Source: Syntrophales bacterium
GTDB lineage: Bacteria; Desulfobacterota; Syntrophia; Syntrophales; UBA5619
Assembly: GCA_023229765.1 (NCBI GenBank)
Contig: JALNYO010000003.1
Span: forward strand, 62,001 to 126,000
Direction: 5' to 3'
Length of the DNA: 64,000 bases
This document shows, in pieces, positions 52,127-61,358 of the stretch; positions within the stretch are counted from its first letter, which is position 1, and each line of letters opens with the position of its first letter. Both the position numbers and the translations under genes were made by a program. Below the pieces are notes generated by a model, which was given only the letters and a program-made list of their open reading frames with translations, was not told the origin of the DNA and made no database searches.

Positions 52127-53552
52127 CTTCCTTTTTCTCCCCTAGGCGTTTCAAGAAGGCATCGCCTATCTTCCAGACACTTCCCGCCCCTTGCGTCAGG
52201 ATGACGTCGGAGGGACGGGCGATTTCTAACAGATGCTCCACAATCTGGTCAAAGTCCGAAATATGGAGGACTTCTTTTAGCCCTGATTTTCTTATCCCCT
52301 CACACAACGCCTCCACCGTTACCCCAGGGATCGGCTCTTCGCTTGCCGCGTAGATGTCCGTAACAATCAATATATCGGCTTCCGTGAAGGCGGTTAAAAA
52401 CTCTTCAAAAAGTGCCTTTGTTCTGGTGTAGCGGTGGGGCTGGAATACCACGATTATCCTTTTGCTCCACATTTGCCGGGCTGCTGAAAGTGTTGCCCTG
52501 ATCTCCGTCGGATGGTGGCCGTAGTCGTCAACGACGGTTATCCCCTTTTCCTGCCCCCTGACCTCCAGGCGGCGGTGAACGCCGGCAAATTCCCCCAGCG
52601 CTTCCTTGATGACCGGAAAGGAAATATCCATTTCCCGGGCGACGGCAACGGCCGCAAGGGAGTTATATACGTTGAAAGTGCCGGGAACATGAAGTTTTAT
52701 TGTTCCCAGCAGGACGTCCCTTTCGTAGAGCGAATAAACGGTGGAGCCTCCGGAAAAAAATATTCCTGCCGCGCGATAATCGTTTGCAGGCGACAGACCA
52801 TAGGTGAGCATCCGTCTTTTGATCAGAGGAAGAATCTGCTGAACGTTCTGGTCGTCGGCGCAGAGGATCGTGGCGCCATAGAAGGGCACAATGTTTGCGA
52901 ACTGCAGAAAAGCCGCTCTGATTTCTTCGATGTCTTTGTAGTGATCGAGGTGTTCCCGGTCTATATTGGTAATAACCGCAAGGCAGGGACTCAATTTCAG
53001 AAAGGAACCATCACTTTCGTCAGCCTCCGCCACGATTGTCTCTCCGTCACCCAAGCGGGCGTTTCCGCCGATACTGGCAAGCTTGCCCCCTATCACCATA
53101 GTCGGATCCAGCCCGCCCTGGGCCAGAACGGTTGCAACCATGGAGGTTGTGGTGGTCTTGCCGTGGCTGCCGGAAATGGCTATCGAAAATTTCATTTTGA
53201 GCAGTTCGGCGAGCATTTCGGCGCGCGGGATAACCGGTATGTTTCTTTGGTGGGCCGCGATCACCTCCGGATTTTCAGGTCGGACGGCCGTGGAAGTAAC
53301 TACCACATCGGTATTGCCTATGTTGGAAGCTGCGTGGCCGATGTGAATCGCGGCCCCGAGGTCGTCAAGACGGCTGGTTGTGTCGGAAGGGGTCAAATCC
53401 GAACCGCTGACTTCATAGCCAAGGTTCAGGAGCACCTCGGCTATGCCGCTCATCCCTATCCCGCCGATGCCGACGAAATGAATCCTCCGGATATTGCGTT
53501 CCATACTGCTTGTTGTGTTGATGTATCTATTAACATTAAGCTTCGCTTTCAT
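52113..53552 (-). CDS. murC: UDP-N-acetylmuramate--L-alanine ligase
   Basis: MurC adds L-alanine to UDP-MurNAc with ATP. Core motifs are FVGIGGIGMSGIA, GSHGKTTTTSM (P-loop), and the C-terminal DDYGHHPTEI. The start is uncertain: the longest frame begins with a TTG at 53585 overlapping the murG stop; ATG 53552, behind AAGGGA, is preferred and gives 479 residues; the usual MurC start is ATG 53504, which lacks a ribosome site. The extra N-terminal residues KAKLNVN between 53552 and 53504 come from a 21-bp repeat. Confidence 0.95.
   Translation of the reverse strand: MKAKLNVNRYINTTSSMERNIRRIHFVGIGGIGMSGIAEVLLNLGYEVSGSDLTPSDTTSRLDDLGAAIHIGHAASNIGNTDVVVTSTAVRPENPEVIAAHQRNIPVIPRAEMLAELLKMKFSIAISGSHGKTTTTSMVATVLAQGGLDPTMVIGGKLASIGGNARLGDGETIVAEADESDGSFLKLSPCLAVITNIDREHLDHYKDIEEIRAAFLQFANIVPFYGATILCADDQNVQQILPLIKRRMLTYGLSPANDYRAAGIFFSGGSTVYSLYERDVLLGTIKLHVPGTFNVYNSLAAVAVAREMDISFPVIKEALGEFAGVHRRLEVRGQEKGITVVDDYGHHPTEIRATLSAARQMWSKRIIVVFQPHRYTRTKALFEEFLTAFTEADILIVTDIYAASEEPIPGVTVEALCEGIRKSGLKEVLHISDFDQIVEHLLEIARPSDVILTQGAGSVWKIGDAFLKRLGEKKEDGLD
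53529..53549. repeat. Single 21-bp repeat unit at the murC start
   Basis: ATTAACATTAAGCTTCGCTTT followed by CAT, the complement of the preferred murC ATG. On the minus strand it encodes KAKLNVN, the same heptad as in ftsQ. Confidence 0.75.
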
Positions 53553-53581
53553 TTTGCAATCCCTTCGCAACTGATTGGCGA

Positions 53582-54694
53582 TCAACGTCTGTTAGAAATA
53601 ATGTTTAAAATTTCGTCAAAAATAATGTTTATAATCGTCGCTGCCGCGTTCTTATTGCCCAGTGATGCTGAGGCAACTTCCATTTTCCTGAGCGCGTCCG
53701 GATCCATATACAACCTTTCTATTGCTGATGCGAGTCTGTTTCCATCAATATCCTTCTCCGGGAGCATTTCCGCCGCTCCCGCATCTGCCAGAAGAGCGGC
53801 GTTTTTTGTCTGATGATCGCCCGCGGCAGAGGGGAGTGGTATCAAAACAGCCGCCTTTCCCACGGCTGTTATCTCCGCAATCGAGGTGGCGCCGGCGCGG
53901 CACACAAGCAAATCGGCCCGGTTGTAGGCTGCCGCCATTTCGATAATGAAAGGATGAACCTCCGCCGTAAATCCTTTTTTTTGGTAAGCCTGCTCAACAG
54001 CCTGCCGATCACGTTCCCCGGTCTGATGAATAAAACAAATCTTTTCGCGTAGATGAGCCAGGCTGCCTAAGGAATCCATGACCATCTGGTTAATTGCGCC
54101 GGCCCCCTGAGAGCCGCCGAAGATCAGGACTGTAAATGGCTGCCCCTCTTTCCTAACGGCTTTTCCCCCGGAGAGAAACGCTGCTCTTATGGGATTCCCG
54201 GTGACAACCGTCTTGCCTGCGGGAAACAACGTTTGCGATTTGGCGAAGGTCACGAAGATGCGCTCGACGAAACGCCCGAGAATTCGGTTGGTCAGGCCGG
54301 GAACGGCGTTTTGTTCGGCAATGACCGTTTTTATTCCCATAATCCGGGCGGCAAGGACCGCGGGACCGGAGGCGTACCCGCCCACGCCGACCACGATGTC
54401 AGGCTTGAAGATGCGGATTATCCGCAATGAGTCCAGCAGACTGCCCGGTATTTTCAACAAGGATGTAAAAACCCTCAGGGGGCCTCGTCCCTTGAGCCCT
54501 TCAACGTTTATCGTCTCCAGCGCGAAACCAAGTCCGCCCAGGATTTTTTTTTCAAGCCCCCGGTTTGTGCCGATGAAAAGGACGCGATTGGCAGGATTGC
54601 GCTTCAGCAGCTCCTCGGCGATGGCAATTCCCGGGAAAAGGTGCCCGCCGGTTCCGCCGCCTGCAATTGTCATGGCTATTTCCTGTCTATCCAT
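53582..54694 (-). CDS. murG: UDP-GlcNAc:undecaprenyl-PP-MurNAc-pentapeptide GlcNAc transferase
   Basis: MurG makes lipid II at the cytoplasmic face of the membrane. The protein has GGGTGGHLFPG near its start, GGYASGPAVLAA, GGSQGA and the nucleotide-sugar site PLPSAAGDHQTKNA. The start is placed at ATG 54694; the longest frame begins at a TTG (54730), and an ATG at 54673 with AGGA in front is a further option. The stop overlaps the longest murC frame. Confidence 0.96.
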   Translation of the reverse strand: MDRQEIAMTIAGGGTGGHLFPGIAIAEELLKRNPANRVLFIGTNRGLEKKILGGLGFALETINVEGLKGRGPLRVFTSLLKIPGSLLDSLRIIRIFKPDIVVGVGGYASGPAVLAARIMGIKTVIAEQNAVPGLTNRILGRFVERIFVTFAKSQTLFPAGKTVVTGNPIRAAFLSGGKAVRKEGQPFTVLIFGGSQGAGAINQMVMDSLGSLAHLREKICFIHQTGERDRQAVEQAYQKKGFTAEVHPFIIEMAAAYNRADLLVCRAGATSIAEITAVGKAAVLIPLPSAAGDHQTKNAALLADAGAAEMLPEKDIDGNRLASAIERLYMDPDALRKMEVASASLGNKNAAATIINIIFDEILNIISNRR

Positions 54695-54761
54695 CGCAAA
54701 TTCATCTCCGGTAATTGCGTTGCGCAACAATAATGTTCAAAATTTACCCGCCCCCGGTTGC

Positions 54762-55868
54762 TCAATCCTCATACGACGAAATATTCAGGAGTATCCCCAC
54801 CAGTATGAGGGACATGATCAGGGAAGTGCCTCCGTAGCTGAGAAAGGGGAGGGCGAGCCCTTTCAGAGGCACGATCCCCATGACCCCCGCAATGTTGATG
54901 AAGGCCTCCAGCGCGATTAGCATGGTCAAGCCAGCCGCTAAGAGATTGCCGAACACGTCCGGCGCCTTTAAAGCTATTTTGAAACCCCTCAATATTATAA
55001 TTATATAGAGCAAAAGGATTGCGGCCACCCCCAAAAAACCGCCCTCTTCGGCGATTACCGAAAGGATGAAGTCGGTATGGGGTTCGGGAAGATAAAAAAG
55101 CTTTTGCATGCTGTCGCCGATCCCGACGCCGAAGACGCCGCCCGAGCCGAAGGAGATCATGGATTGGATAATTTGAAAGCCCGAACGATGAGGGTCTTTC
55201 CAGGGGTCGAGAAAGGCGGTCAACCGGGCGATGCGATATTTTTGGTGAAAAAGCATCCAAAGAGCCGCGGGGATAAAAAGGGAAACGAGGCCGGCCAGAT
55301 GAATGATCCGCCCCCCCGCCAGGTAAATCATAATGAAAGCGATCGCAGCAAGGATCGCCGCTGTGCCGAAATCTGGCTGGAAAAAAATCAGTCCGATCAT
55401 AACCCCGGTTACGCCAAGCGGAAGAAGTATCCCCTTTTTGAACTCCCGGACGTGTCCTGCGGCTTGGGCAAGATAACTGGCTAAAAAGATTATCAAGGCG
55501 ATCTTGACCATCTCGGAAACCTGAAAGGAGAATATGCCAAGGTTGAGCCAGCGGACTGCGCCGCCTGCTTTGATTCCCATATGGGGAACCTTGATCAGGA
55601 CAAGCAGGAACGCCGAGAAAATGATGCCGGGCCAAGCCAGTTTGCGGAGTTTATAATAGTGAATTCGCGTTGAAAAAGCCATGCCTGCCAAACCGAGAGC
55701 CAGGAAAAGGAGCTGTTTCTTCAGAAAGAACTGGCCGTCGTGAAAGCGTTCCATGGCAAGGATGGAACTGGCGCTGTAGATCATGACCGTGCCGATTGTC
55801 GCGAGCAGCAGTGTCGCCAAAAGGAGAAGCAAGTCAGGTTTTTTCTCTGTCGCATTTTGTTTTTTCAT
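54762..55868 (-). CDS. ftsW: Peptidoglycan glycosyltransferase FtsW (SEDS)
   Basis: FtsW polymerises septal lipid II together with FtsI. The 368-residue protein has about ten helices with SEDS signatures (IGTVMIYSASS near the start, QPDFGTAAIL, DFILSVIAEEGG, LSYGGTSLI). Key acidic residues in the large extracytoplasmic loop (EPHTDF) are present. It begins 1 base after murD ends. Confidence 0.96.
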   Translation of the reverse strand: MKKQNATEKKPDLLLLLATLLLATIGTVMIYSASSILAMERFHDGQFFLKKQLLFLALGLAGMAFSTRIHYYKLRKLAWPGIIFSAFLLVLIKVPHMGIKAGGAVRWLNLGIFSFQVSEMVKIALIIFLASYLAQAAGHVREFKKGILLPLGVTGVMIGLIFFQPDFGTAAILAAIAFIMIYLAGGRIIHLAGLVSLFIPAALWMLFHQKYRIARLTAFLDPWKDPHRSGFQIIQSMISFGSGGVFGVGIGDSMQKLFYLPEPHTDFILSVIAEEGGFLGVAAILLLYIIIILRGFKIALKAPDVFGNLLAAGLTMLIALEAFINIAGVMGIVPLKGLALPFLSYGGTSLIMSLILVGILLNISSYED

Positions 55869-55869
55869 A

Positions 55870-57255
55870 TCAGAGTTGTTTTACCCATTCCTGAAAGCGA
55901 TTTCCGCGGTCTTTATAGTTTTTGAATTCATCAAAACTGGCGCAACCGGGGGAAAGCAGGACGACATCGCCGGGCGCCGCGTGTTCAAATGCCGCCAGCA
56001 GAGCTGCTTTTAATGTTTTTTGCATAGTTGTTTTAACTTTTTTACCGATCAGGCGATTAATCTTTTCACTGGCCTCTCCGAAAAGGACGGTTTCCTTTAC
56101 ATTTTTTCTTATGGAGGGGATCAGCGTCTCAAAATCCCCCTCTTTGTCCCGTCCTCCCAAAAGCAGGATAATCGGCTCGGAAAAACTCTCTATCGCCCGT
56201 AAAACCGCGTCAACATTTGTTCCTTTGGAATCGTCGTAAAAGCGGATTCCGGTTTTTTCATATATGTATTCAATACGGTGGGGCAGGCCCCGGAAATCCT
56301 CGACCGCCTTGATGACGTCAGCGGAGGAGCAGCCGCAACCCCTGGCCGCCATTATCGCTGCCATGACGTTTTCGAGGTTGTGCTTTCCGGGTATTTTGAT
56401 CATGCCGACGGGGTATTCTTCCCGTTTCCCGTCCGGCAAGATGTGGACGAGAATATTTTTCTCTCGGAACATCCCGCTAAAGACCGCTTGCGAGGAGGCA
56501 GTTCCAGGTTCAGGAGCATTATTTTTAAAGAAATCGTCGGAACGGAAAAACTCGGTTTGCGCCGTCAGGTGTTTGCCAAGAGAAACCAAAGCGGCTTCGT
56601 TTCCATTCAAGATCGCCAGATCGTCGGAGGTCTGTCGGGCAAAGATCCTTTCTTTTATTTCCCGATAAGCGGCGAGATTTCCGTGGTAGTCGATATGATC
56701 GGGGGTAACGTTTAGCAGGAGCGCAATTCCCGGATGAAACTCTCGTACCCACTGCAACTGGAAGCTGCTGACCTCTATCACAACCCAGTCTGCGTCCTGG
56801 GGCCCGGCGACATAGCCGATCAGCGGCTCGCCGATGTTCCCCCCGACGAAGACCTTTTTCCCCGCTTGGCGGAGGATTGCCCCGATCAACGAGGTGGTAG
56901 TTGTTTTTCCATTGGTGCCGGTAATGGCGATCATCGGGGTTTTGAGAAAGCGAGAGGCGAGTTCCAGTTCGCTCAACACGTCAATGCCGGATCGCACAGC
57001 CTCCGTAAGTATCGGATTTCCTGGATAAACCCCCGGAGAGGGAACAACGAGATCGACATCGGCAAGAATCTCCGTTCCATAAGGGACGATGGTCAGTTCG
57101 GCAGGGAGATTTTTCAAAAAGGTCAGGGCGTCACCCCACTGTGAAGGCGGTTTTTCGTCGGTAACTGCGATGTCGATTCCTTTTTTCGCAAGGAAGGCGG
57201 CTGTTGCTAGTCCCGTTTTTCCGATCCCGATAATGGCGGCTTTTTTTACATGCAT
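55870..57255 (-). CDS. murD: UDP-N-acetylmuramoylalanine--D-glutamate ligase
   Basis: MurD adds D-glutamate to UDP-MurNAc-L-Ala. The 461-residue ligase shows the N-terminal Rossmann segment GIGKTGLATA, the P-loop GTNGKTTTTS, NVTPDHIDYH and the C-terminal DDSKGTN motif. It starts 6 bases after mraY. Confidence 0.97.
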   Translation of the reverse strand: MHVKKAAIIGIGKTGLATAAFLAKKGIDIAVTDEKPPSQWGDALTFLKNLPAELTIVPYGTEILADVDLVVPSPGVYPGNPILTEAVRSGIDVLSELELASRFLKTPMIAITGTNGKTTTTSLIGAILRQAGKKVFVGGNIGEPLIGYVAGPQDADWVVIEVSSFQLQWVREFHPGIALLLNVTPDHIDYHGNLAAYREIKERIFARQTSDDLAILNGNEAALVSLGKHLTAQTEFFRSDDFFKNNAPEPGTASSQAVFSGMFREKNILVHILPDGKREEYPVGMIKIPGKHNLENVMAAIMAARGCGCSSADVIKAVEDFRGLPHRIEYIYEKTGIRFYDDSKGTNVDAVLRAIESFSEPIILLLGGRDKEGDFETLIPSIRKNVKETVLFGEASEKINRLIGKKVKTTMQKTLKAALLAAFEHAAPGDVVLLSPGCASFDEFKNYKDRGNRFQEWVKQL

Positions 57256-57261
57256 TTTTTC

Positions 57262-58341
57262 TTACCTTAATTTCAGGGTGCTGATGGCAACTAAGGCCAG
57301 CAGGATGGAGATGATCCAGAAACGAACTATTACCTTTGGTTCCGCCCAGCCCTTCAGTTCAAAATGGTGATGGATGGGCGCCATTCTGAATATCCTTTTC
57401 CCCCCGGAGAGCTTGAACCAGCCGACCTGAAAAATTACCGAGAATGTTTCCAGCACGAAAACTCCTCCGACGATTGCCAGCAGGATTTCCTGTTTTGTCA
57501 TAATGGCCGTAACCCCGAGGGCGCCCCCCAGGGAAAGGGAGCCGACGTCTCCCATAAATACCTGTGCCGGATAGGTGTTGTACCAGAGAAATCCCAGTCC
57601 GGCGCCGACGACTGCCCCGCAGAAGACCGAAAGCTCCCCGGCGCCCGCAACATAGGGGATCTGGAGATAGGAAGAGATTTTTATATTGCCGGTAAAGTAG
57701 GCAAACAGTAGGTAGGTCATGAAACAGGTAATGACCGGACTGATCGCGAGGCCGTCCAGGCCGTCGGTCAGGTTGACCGCGTTGGCGGCGCCAACGATGA
57801 TGAAGGTGGAAAGGATGATGTATCCCCAGCCTAAATTCGGAAGCGCCGTCTTGAAAAAGGGGATAGTGACATTGGGGCTGAACCCGGTTTTGAAATACAT
57901 AACGATGCTGACAAAAAGCGCTATGGCGATTTCCGCTGCCAGGCGGATGCTGCCCGGCAAACCCCGGCTGTTTTTTTGGGATATTTTTCGGTAATCGTCG
58001 ATAAACCCGATCAGACCGAAGCCGACAGTTACCATCACTGCGATCCAGATGGAAACGACCGAGAGGTTGGCCCAAAGCAGCGTCGAGATGATCACGGCGA
58101 AGATGATCAGGATGCCGCCCATCGTCGGGGTTCCCTGCTTGGCAAGATGGGATTCGGGGCCGTCGGTGCGGATGGTCTGCCCGATCTGAAGCTCCAGCAG
58201 TTTGCGGATCATCCATGGTCCGAAAACAAAACAGATCAGCAGCGCCGTGATTGCCGCGTAGATTGTCCGGAAGGTGATATAGCGAAAGACGTTAAAAAAT
58301 GAGTATGCTGTATGCAGCGGATATAAAAGATGAAAAAGCAT
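57262..58341 (-). CDS. mraY: Phospho-N-acetylmuramoyl-pentapeptide transferase
   Basis: MraY transfers phospho-MurNAc-pentapeptide to undecaprenyl phosphate, making lipid I. The 359-residue, ten-helix protein contains KQGTPTMGG, IGFIDDYRKI (catalytic aspartates), NLTDGLDGLA, GDVGSLSLGG and the PIHHHFE histidine motif. All are intact. Confidence 0.98.
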   Translation of the reverse strand: MLFHLLYPLHTAYSFFNVFRYITFRTIYAAITALLICFVFGPWMIRKLLELQIGQTIRTDGPESHLAKQGTPTMGGILIIFAVIISTLLWANLSVVSIWIAVMVTVGFGLIGFIDDYRKISQKNSRGLPGSIRLAAEIAIALFVSIVMYFKTGFSPNVTIPFFKTALPNLGWGYIILSTFIIVGAANAVNLTDGLDGLAISPVITCFMTYLLFAYFTGNIKISSYLQIPYVAGAGELSVFCGAVVGAGLGFLWYNTYPAQVFMGDVGSLSLGGALGVTAIMTKQEILLAIVGGVFVLETFSVIFQVGWFKLSGGKRIFRMAPIHHHFELKGWAEPKVIVRFWIISILLALVAISTLKLR

Positions 58342-58358
58342 TTGCTATTCCTTTTGCT

Positions 58359-58379
58359 AAAACGAAGCTTAATGTTCAT
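58359..58379. repeat. 21-bp repeat unit containing the murF stop codon
   Basis: AAAACGAAGCTTAATGTTCAT on the plus strand, i.e. in the opposite orientation to the copies at 36405 and 51102. Read on the minus strand it supplies the last residues (EH) and the TAA stop of murF. Confidence 0.75.
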
Positions 58380-59784
58380 AAAACTTGATGATTCCTTCTG
58401 CAACTGTCTCCATTTTCATCTTTCTTGAGCCCTTGATTAGCACCCAGTCGCCTTTTTTCAAGATGGGCCGGAGGCGGGAAACAACCTCCTCCGGCTTTTC
58501 AAAAAATGTGATATTATCTGCGGGAAAACCGTCCTTTATCGCCGCTTCCGCAAGCGATTTCGTCAGTTCTCCCTTGAGAAAGAGGGAATTGATTGTTCCC
58601 GCTGCCACGATCGTCCCGATCTCCCTATGCCACTTTTCAGATGCTTTGCCAAGCTCCAGCATGTCGCCCAGGATCGCTACCGCCTTTCCCCTTTGCTGCA
58701 GTTCCTGTAAATTTCTTAATGCCTCCGCTACAGAGCCGGGATTGGCGTTATAGGTGTCAATGATCAGATGCGCCCCGTTTGCAAGTTTGCAGATTTCTGT
58801 CCTGCCGGAGACCGGGCGGAAGTCGCCAAGTCCTGCCGCTATTTCTTCACGGCTAAGACCGAGCGCCCATGCTGCTGCCGCGGCGGCCATGGCGTTTTTG
58901 ACGTTATGCCTTCCAGTGGCGGCAAGGAAAACAGGAATGGCGATACCGTCAAGGAAAAGGTCGAAATGGGCCCCTTCTACTCCAGCGTTTGCAATATTGC
59001 GGGCGGTGATATCGGCGCCATCGTTAAGGCCGAAGGAAAGTCGCTTTCCCTCCCAGCGAAGGGCGAGGGAGGCAACCGCCGCATCATCGTTATTGATGAT
59101 TGCCGTGCCTTTTCCGGCCATCATCGTCCAGAGCGAACCTTTTTCCTCCGCGATTGCCTGCAGGGAACCGAATCCTTCGAGATGCGCCGGTCCTATGTTG
59201 GTAATCAGACCGATGTCCGGCGTTGCTATCGCGGCAAGCTTTGCGATTTCTCCCGGGCTGTTTGTGCCCATTTCCACAACGGCAAGCTGATGTTCTTTCC
59301 GAAGTTTGAGCAGGGTGAGCGGAAGGCCGATCTGATTGTTAAGATTGCCTTCAGTTTTCAGAGTCTTCATTGTTCGGGAGACGATCGCGGCGAGCATCTC
59401 TTTGGTTGTGGTCTTGCCGGAACTGCCCGTGACCGCAACGAGAGGGATAGTAAAATTTTTCCGCCAGCGGCTGGCTATCGCCCCATAAGCCTGCAATGCG
59501 CTGCTGACCCCAAGCGCCGGCACATTTTCCGGCACGGTAGCGAGCTTACTTTGCCGATCAATCTGGATGAGCAGTCCCGCTGCCCCTTTTTGTATAGCCT
59601 TAGTCAGGTAGTCGCTGCCGTCGAAATTCTCCCCCTGCAGGGCCACGAAAAGATTCCCCGCCTCCAGCGTACGAGTATCGGTGGAAATGCCATAGCATTC
59701 CCACTGGATTCCTCCCCGGAGCAACTTGCCTCCGGTTGATTCAAGCAGTTCCATGGCGGAGAAGGCAGGTAAAGTTCCGTTCAT
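58369..59784 (-). CDS. murF: UDP-MurNAc-tripeptide--D-Ala-D-Ala ligase
   Basis: MurF adds the D-Ala-D-Ala dipeptide to the precursor. In 471 residues it has VTGSSGKTTTKEM (P-loop), NIGPAHLEGFGS, IDTYNANPGSV and ILGDMLELG. The ATG overlaps the murE stop by 4 bases. The final codons and the stop lie in a dispersed 21-bp repeat. Confidence 0.97.
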   Translation of the reverse strand: MNGTLPAFSAMELLESTGGKLLRGGIQWECYGISTDTRTLEAGNLFVALQGENFDGSDYLTKAIQKGAAGLLIQIDRQSKLATVPENVPALGVSSALQAYGAIASRWRKNFTIPLVAVTGSSGKTTTKEMLAAIVSRTMKTLKTEGNLNNQIGLPLTLLKLRKEHQLAVVEMGTNSPGEIAKLAAIATPDIGLITNIGPAHLEGFGSLQAIAEEKGSLWTMMAGKGTAIINNDDAAVASLALRWEGKRLSFGLNDGADITARNIANAGVEGAHFDLFLDGIAIPVFLAATGRHNVKNAMAAAAAAWALGLSREEIAAGLGDFRPVSGRTEICKLANGAHLIIDTYNANPGSVAEALRNLQELQQRGKAVAILGDMLELGKASEKWHREIGTIVAAGTINSLFLKGELTKSLAEAAIKDGFPADNITFFEKPEEVVSRLRPILKKGDWVLIKGSRKMKMETVAEGIIKFYEH

Positions 59785-61349
59785 ACGGTCTTCTCCTCAT
59801 AGCGGCGGTTTGCCAATGCCCTTCGGGCAATATCACGGTCGTCAAACGGAAACCGCTTGTCGCCGATGATTTGATAATCCTCATGGCCTTTTCCCGCAAT
59901 CAGGACGATGTCCTCTTTTTCGGCAAGCGCTATTGCCGTAAAGATGGCTTCGCTTCGGTCGGGGATGACGATGTATTTCTTTTCCATGCTGTTCCCGAAA
60001 GTGGCACGAACAGAGACGGGGTTAGTTGCGTCAAATCCCATTTTCGGCAGATTAATTCCCTTTTCAATATCCTTTATTATCTCTGCCGGATTCTCGCTGC
60101 GCGGGTTATCAGAGGTCACAATTGTCAAATCGCTGTAGAGGGCGGCGGCCTCTCCCATAAGGGGTCTTTTGCCCCGATCCCGGTCGCCGCCGCATCCGAA
60201 AACGGTAATCAGCCTTCCCCGCCGAAAGACGATCAGGTTTTCGAGCACCCGTCTCAGCGCATCGTCGGTATGTGCGTAATCAACAAAAACGGAGGGTTGA
60301 CCGGGAATGTTAACTTTTTCCAGCCGTCCCGGTACCTGAGGGAGCAGGGCGAGCCCTTTTTGGATAGCCTCCGCCGGAATTCCCAATTCCAGAGAGGCAG
60401 CAACCGCCGCCAGGATATTGTAGAGATTGAATTTTCCCATAAGTGGCGCTGCTATTTCAAATTCTTCATTTTTGGAGGTGATTTTTGCGGTGATCCCCTC
60501 AAGGGAAAAATGGGTTGTTTTTGCTGATATATGGCAAGCATTGTTTATGCCGTACGTTGTATATTTACCTGCCGCTTCCCGGATGATTCGCTGTCCCCAG
60601 GGATCGTCGCCATTTATGACCATGGCGCCGGTTCCCTTCTTTGCTCCGGCGGGCAGCACCTCCGAAAAAAACCGTTGTTTGGCATGGAAGTAGTTTTCCA
60701 TGGTTTTGTGGTAGTCGAGGTGGTCCTGGGTAAGATTGGTGAAAATTCCCATGTCGAATGCGCAGTCGTCAACGCGGTGAAGAGCGATGGCATGGGAGGA
60801 GACCTCGGCTATGCAGTGGGTAACTCCATTGTCCGCCATTTCCCGGAGGATCCTCTGCATTTCAAAGGATTCCGGGGTGGTGTTCGGGGCGGGAAAGATG
60901 GTTTTCCCATAACGGTAGTTTACCGTGCCGAGAACCCCGACGGGGCATCCCGCGTTTTGCAGGATTGACTCCAGCAGGTAGGTTGTGGTGGTTTTTCCAT
61001 TGGTGCCGACAACGGCAATGAGGCAGAGGGCTGAAGATGGATCGCTAAAGAAATTACGTCCGATTTGTCCAAGGGCGCGGCGACTGTCCCTGACGCGGAT
61101 TGCGGTTATGCCGGCGGGGGGATCGAAGGCCCGCTCATGAATAATAAAACAGGCGCCATTTTTTATCGCGTTTTCAATAAACCGATGGCCATCAGTCTTC
61201 ATGCCGGCGATGGCGACGAAGAGGCTCCCTTGTTTACACTTCTTTGAATCGTAGCATATTGAGAGGACATCATTTCTTTCGAAATTTCCGCTTGGCCCTT
61301 CCGCCCTGTCGAGAATTTCGACTTCTTTTAAAACTTGTGAAAGTTGCAT
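59781..61349 (-). CDS. murE: UDP-MurNAc-L-Ala-D-Glu--meso-diaminopimelate ligase
   Basis: MurE adds the third residue of the stem peptide. The DNPR motif (TSDNPRSENP near residue 410) is the mark of the meso-DAP enzymes, so the cell wall should be of the DAP type. P-loop VGTNGKTTTTYLLES, NLTQDHLDYH and the final GKGHEDYQ are present. It begins 9 bases after ftsI. Confidence 0.97.
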   Translation of the reverse strand: MQLSQVLKEVEILDRAEGPSGNFERNDVLSICYDSKKCKQGSLFVAIAGMKTDGHRFIENAIKNGACFIIHERAFDPPAGITAIRVRDSRRALGQIGRNFFSDPSSALCLIAVVGTNGKTTTTYLLESILQNAGCPVGVLGTVNYRYGKTIFPAPNTTPESFEMQRILREMADNGVTHCIAEVSSHAIALHRVDDCAFDMGIFTNLTQDHLDYHKTMENYFHAKQRFFSEVLPAGAKKGTGAMVINGDDPWGQRIIREAAGKYTTYGINNACHISAKTTHFSLEGITAKITSKNEEFEIAAPLMGKFNLYNILAAVAASLELGIPAEAIQKGLALLPQVPGRLEKVNIPGQPSVFVDYAHTDDALRRVLENLIVFRRGRLITVFGCGGDRDRGKRPLMGEAAALYSDLTIVTSDNPRSENPAEIIKDIEKGINLPKMGFDATNPVSVRATFGNSMEKKYIVIPDRSEAIFTAIALAEKEDIVLIAGKGHEDYQIIGDKRFPFDDRDIARRALANRRYEEKTV

Positions 61350-61358
61350 CGCAATGGC

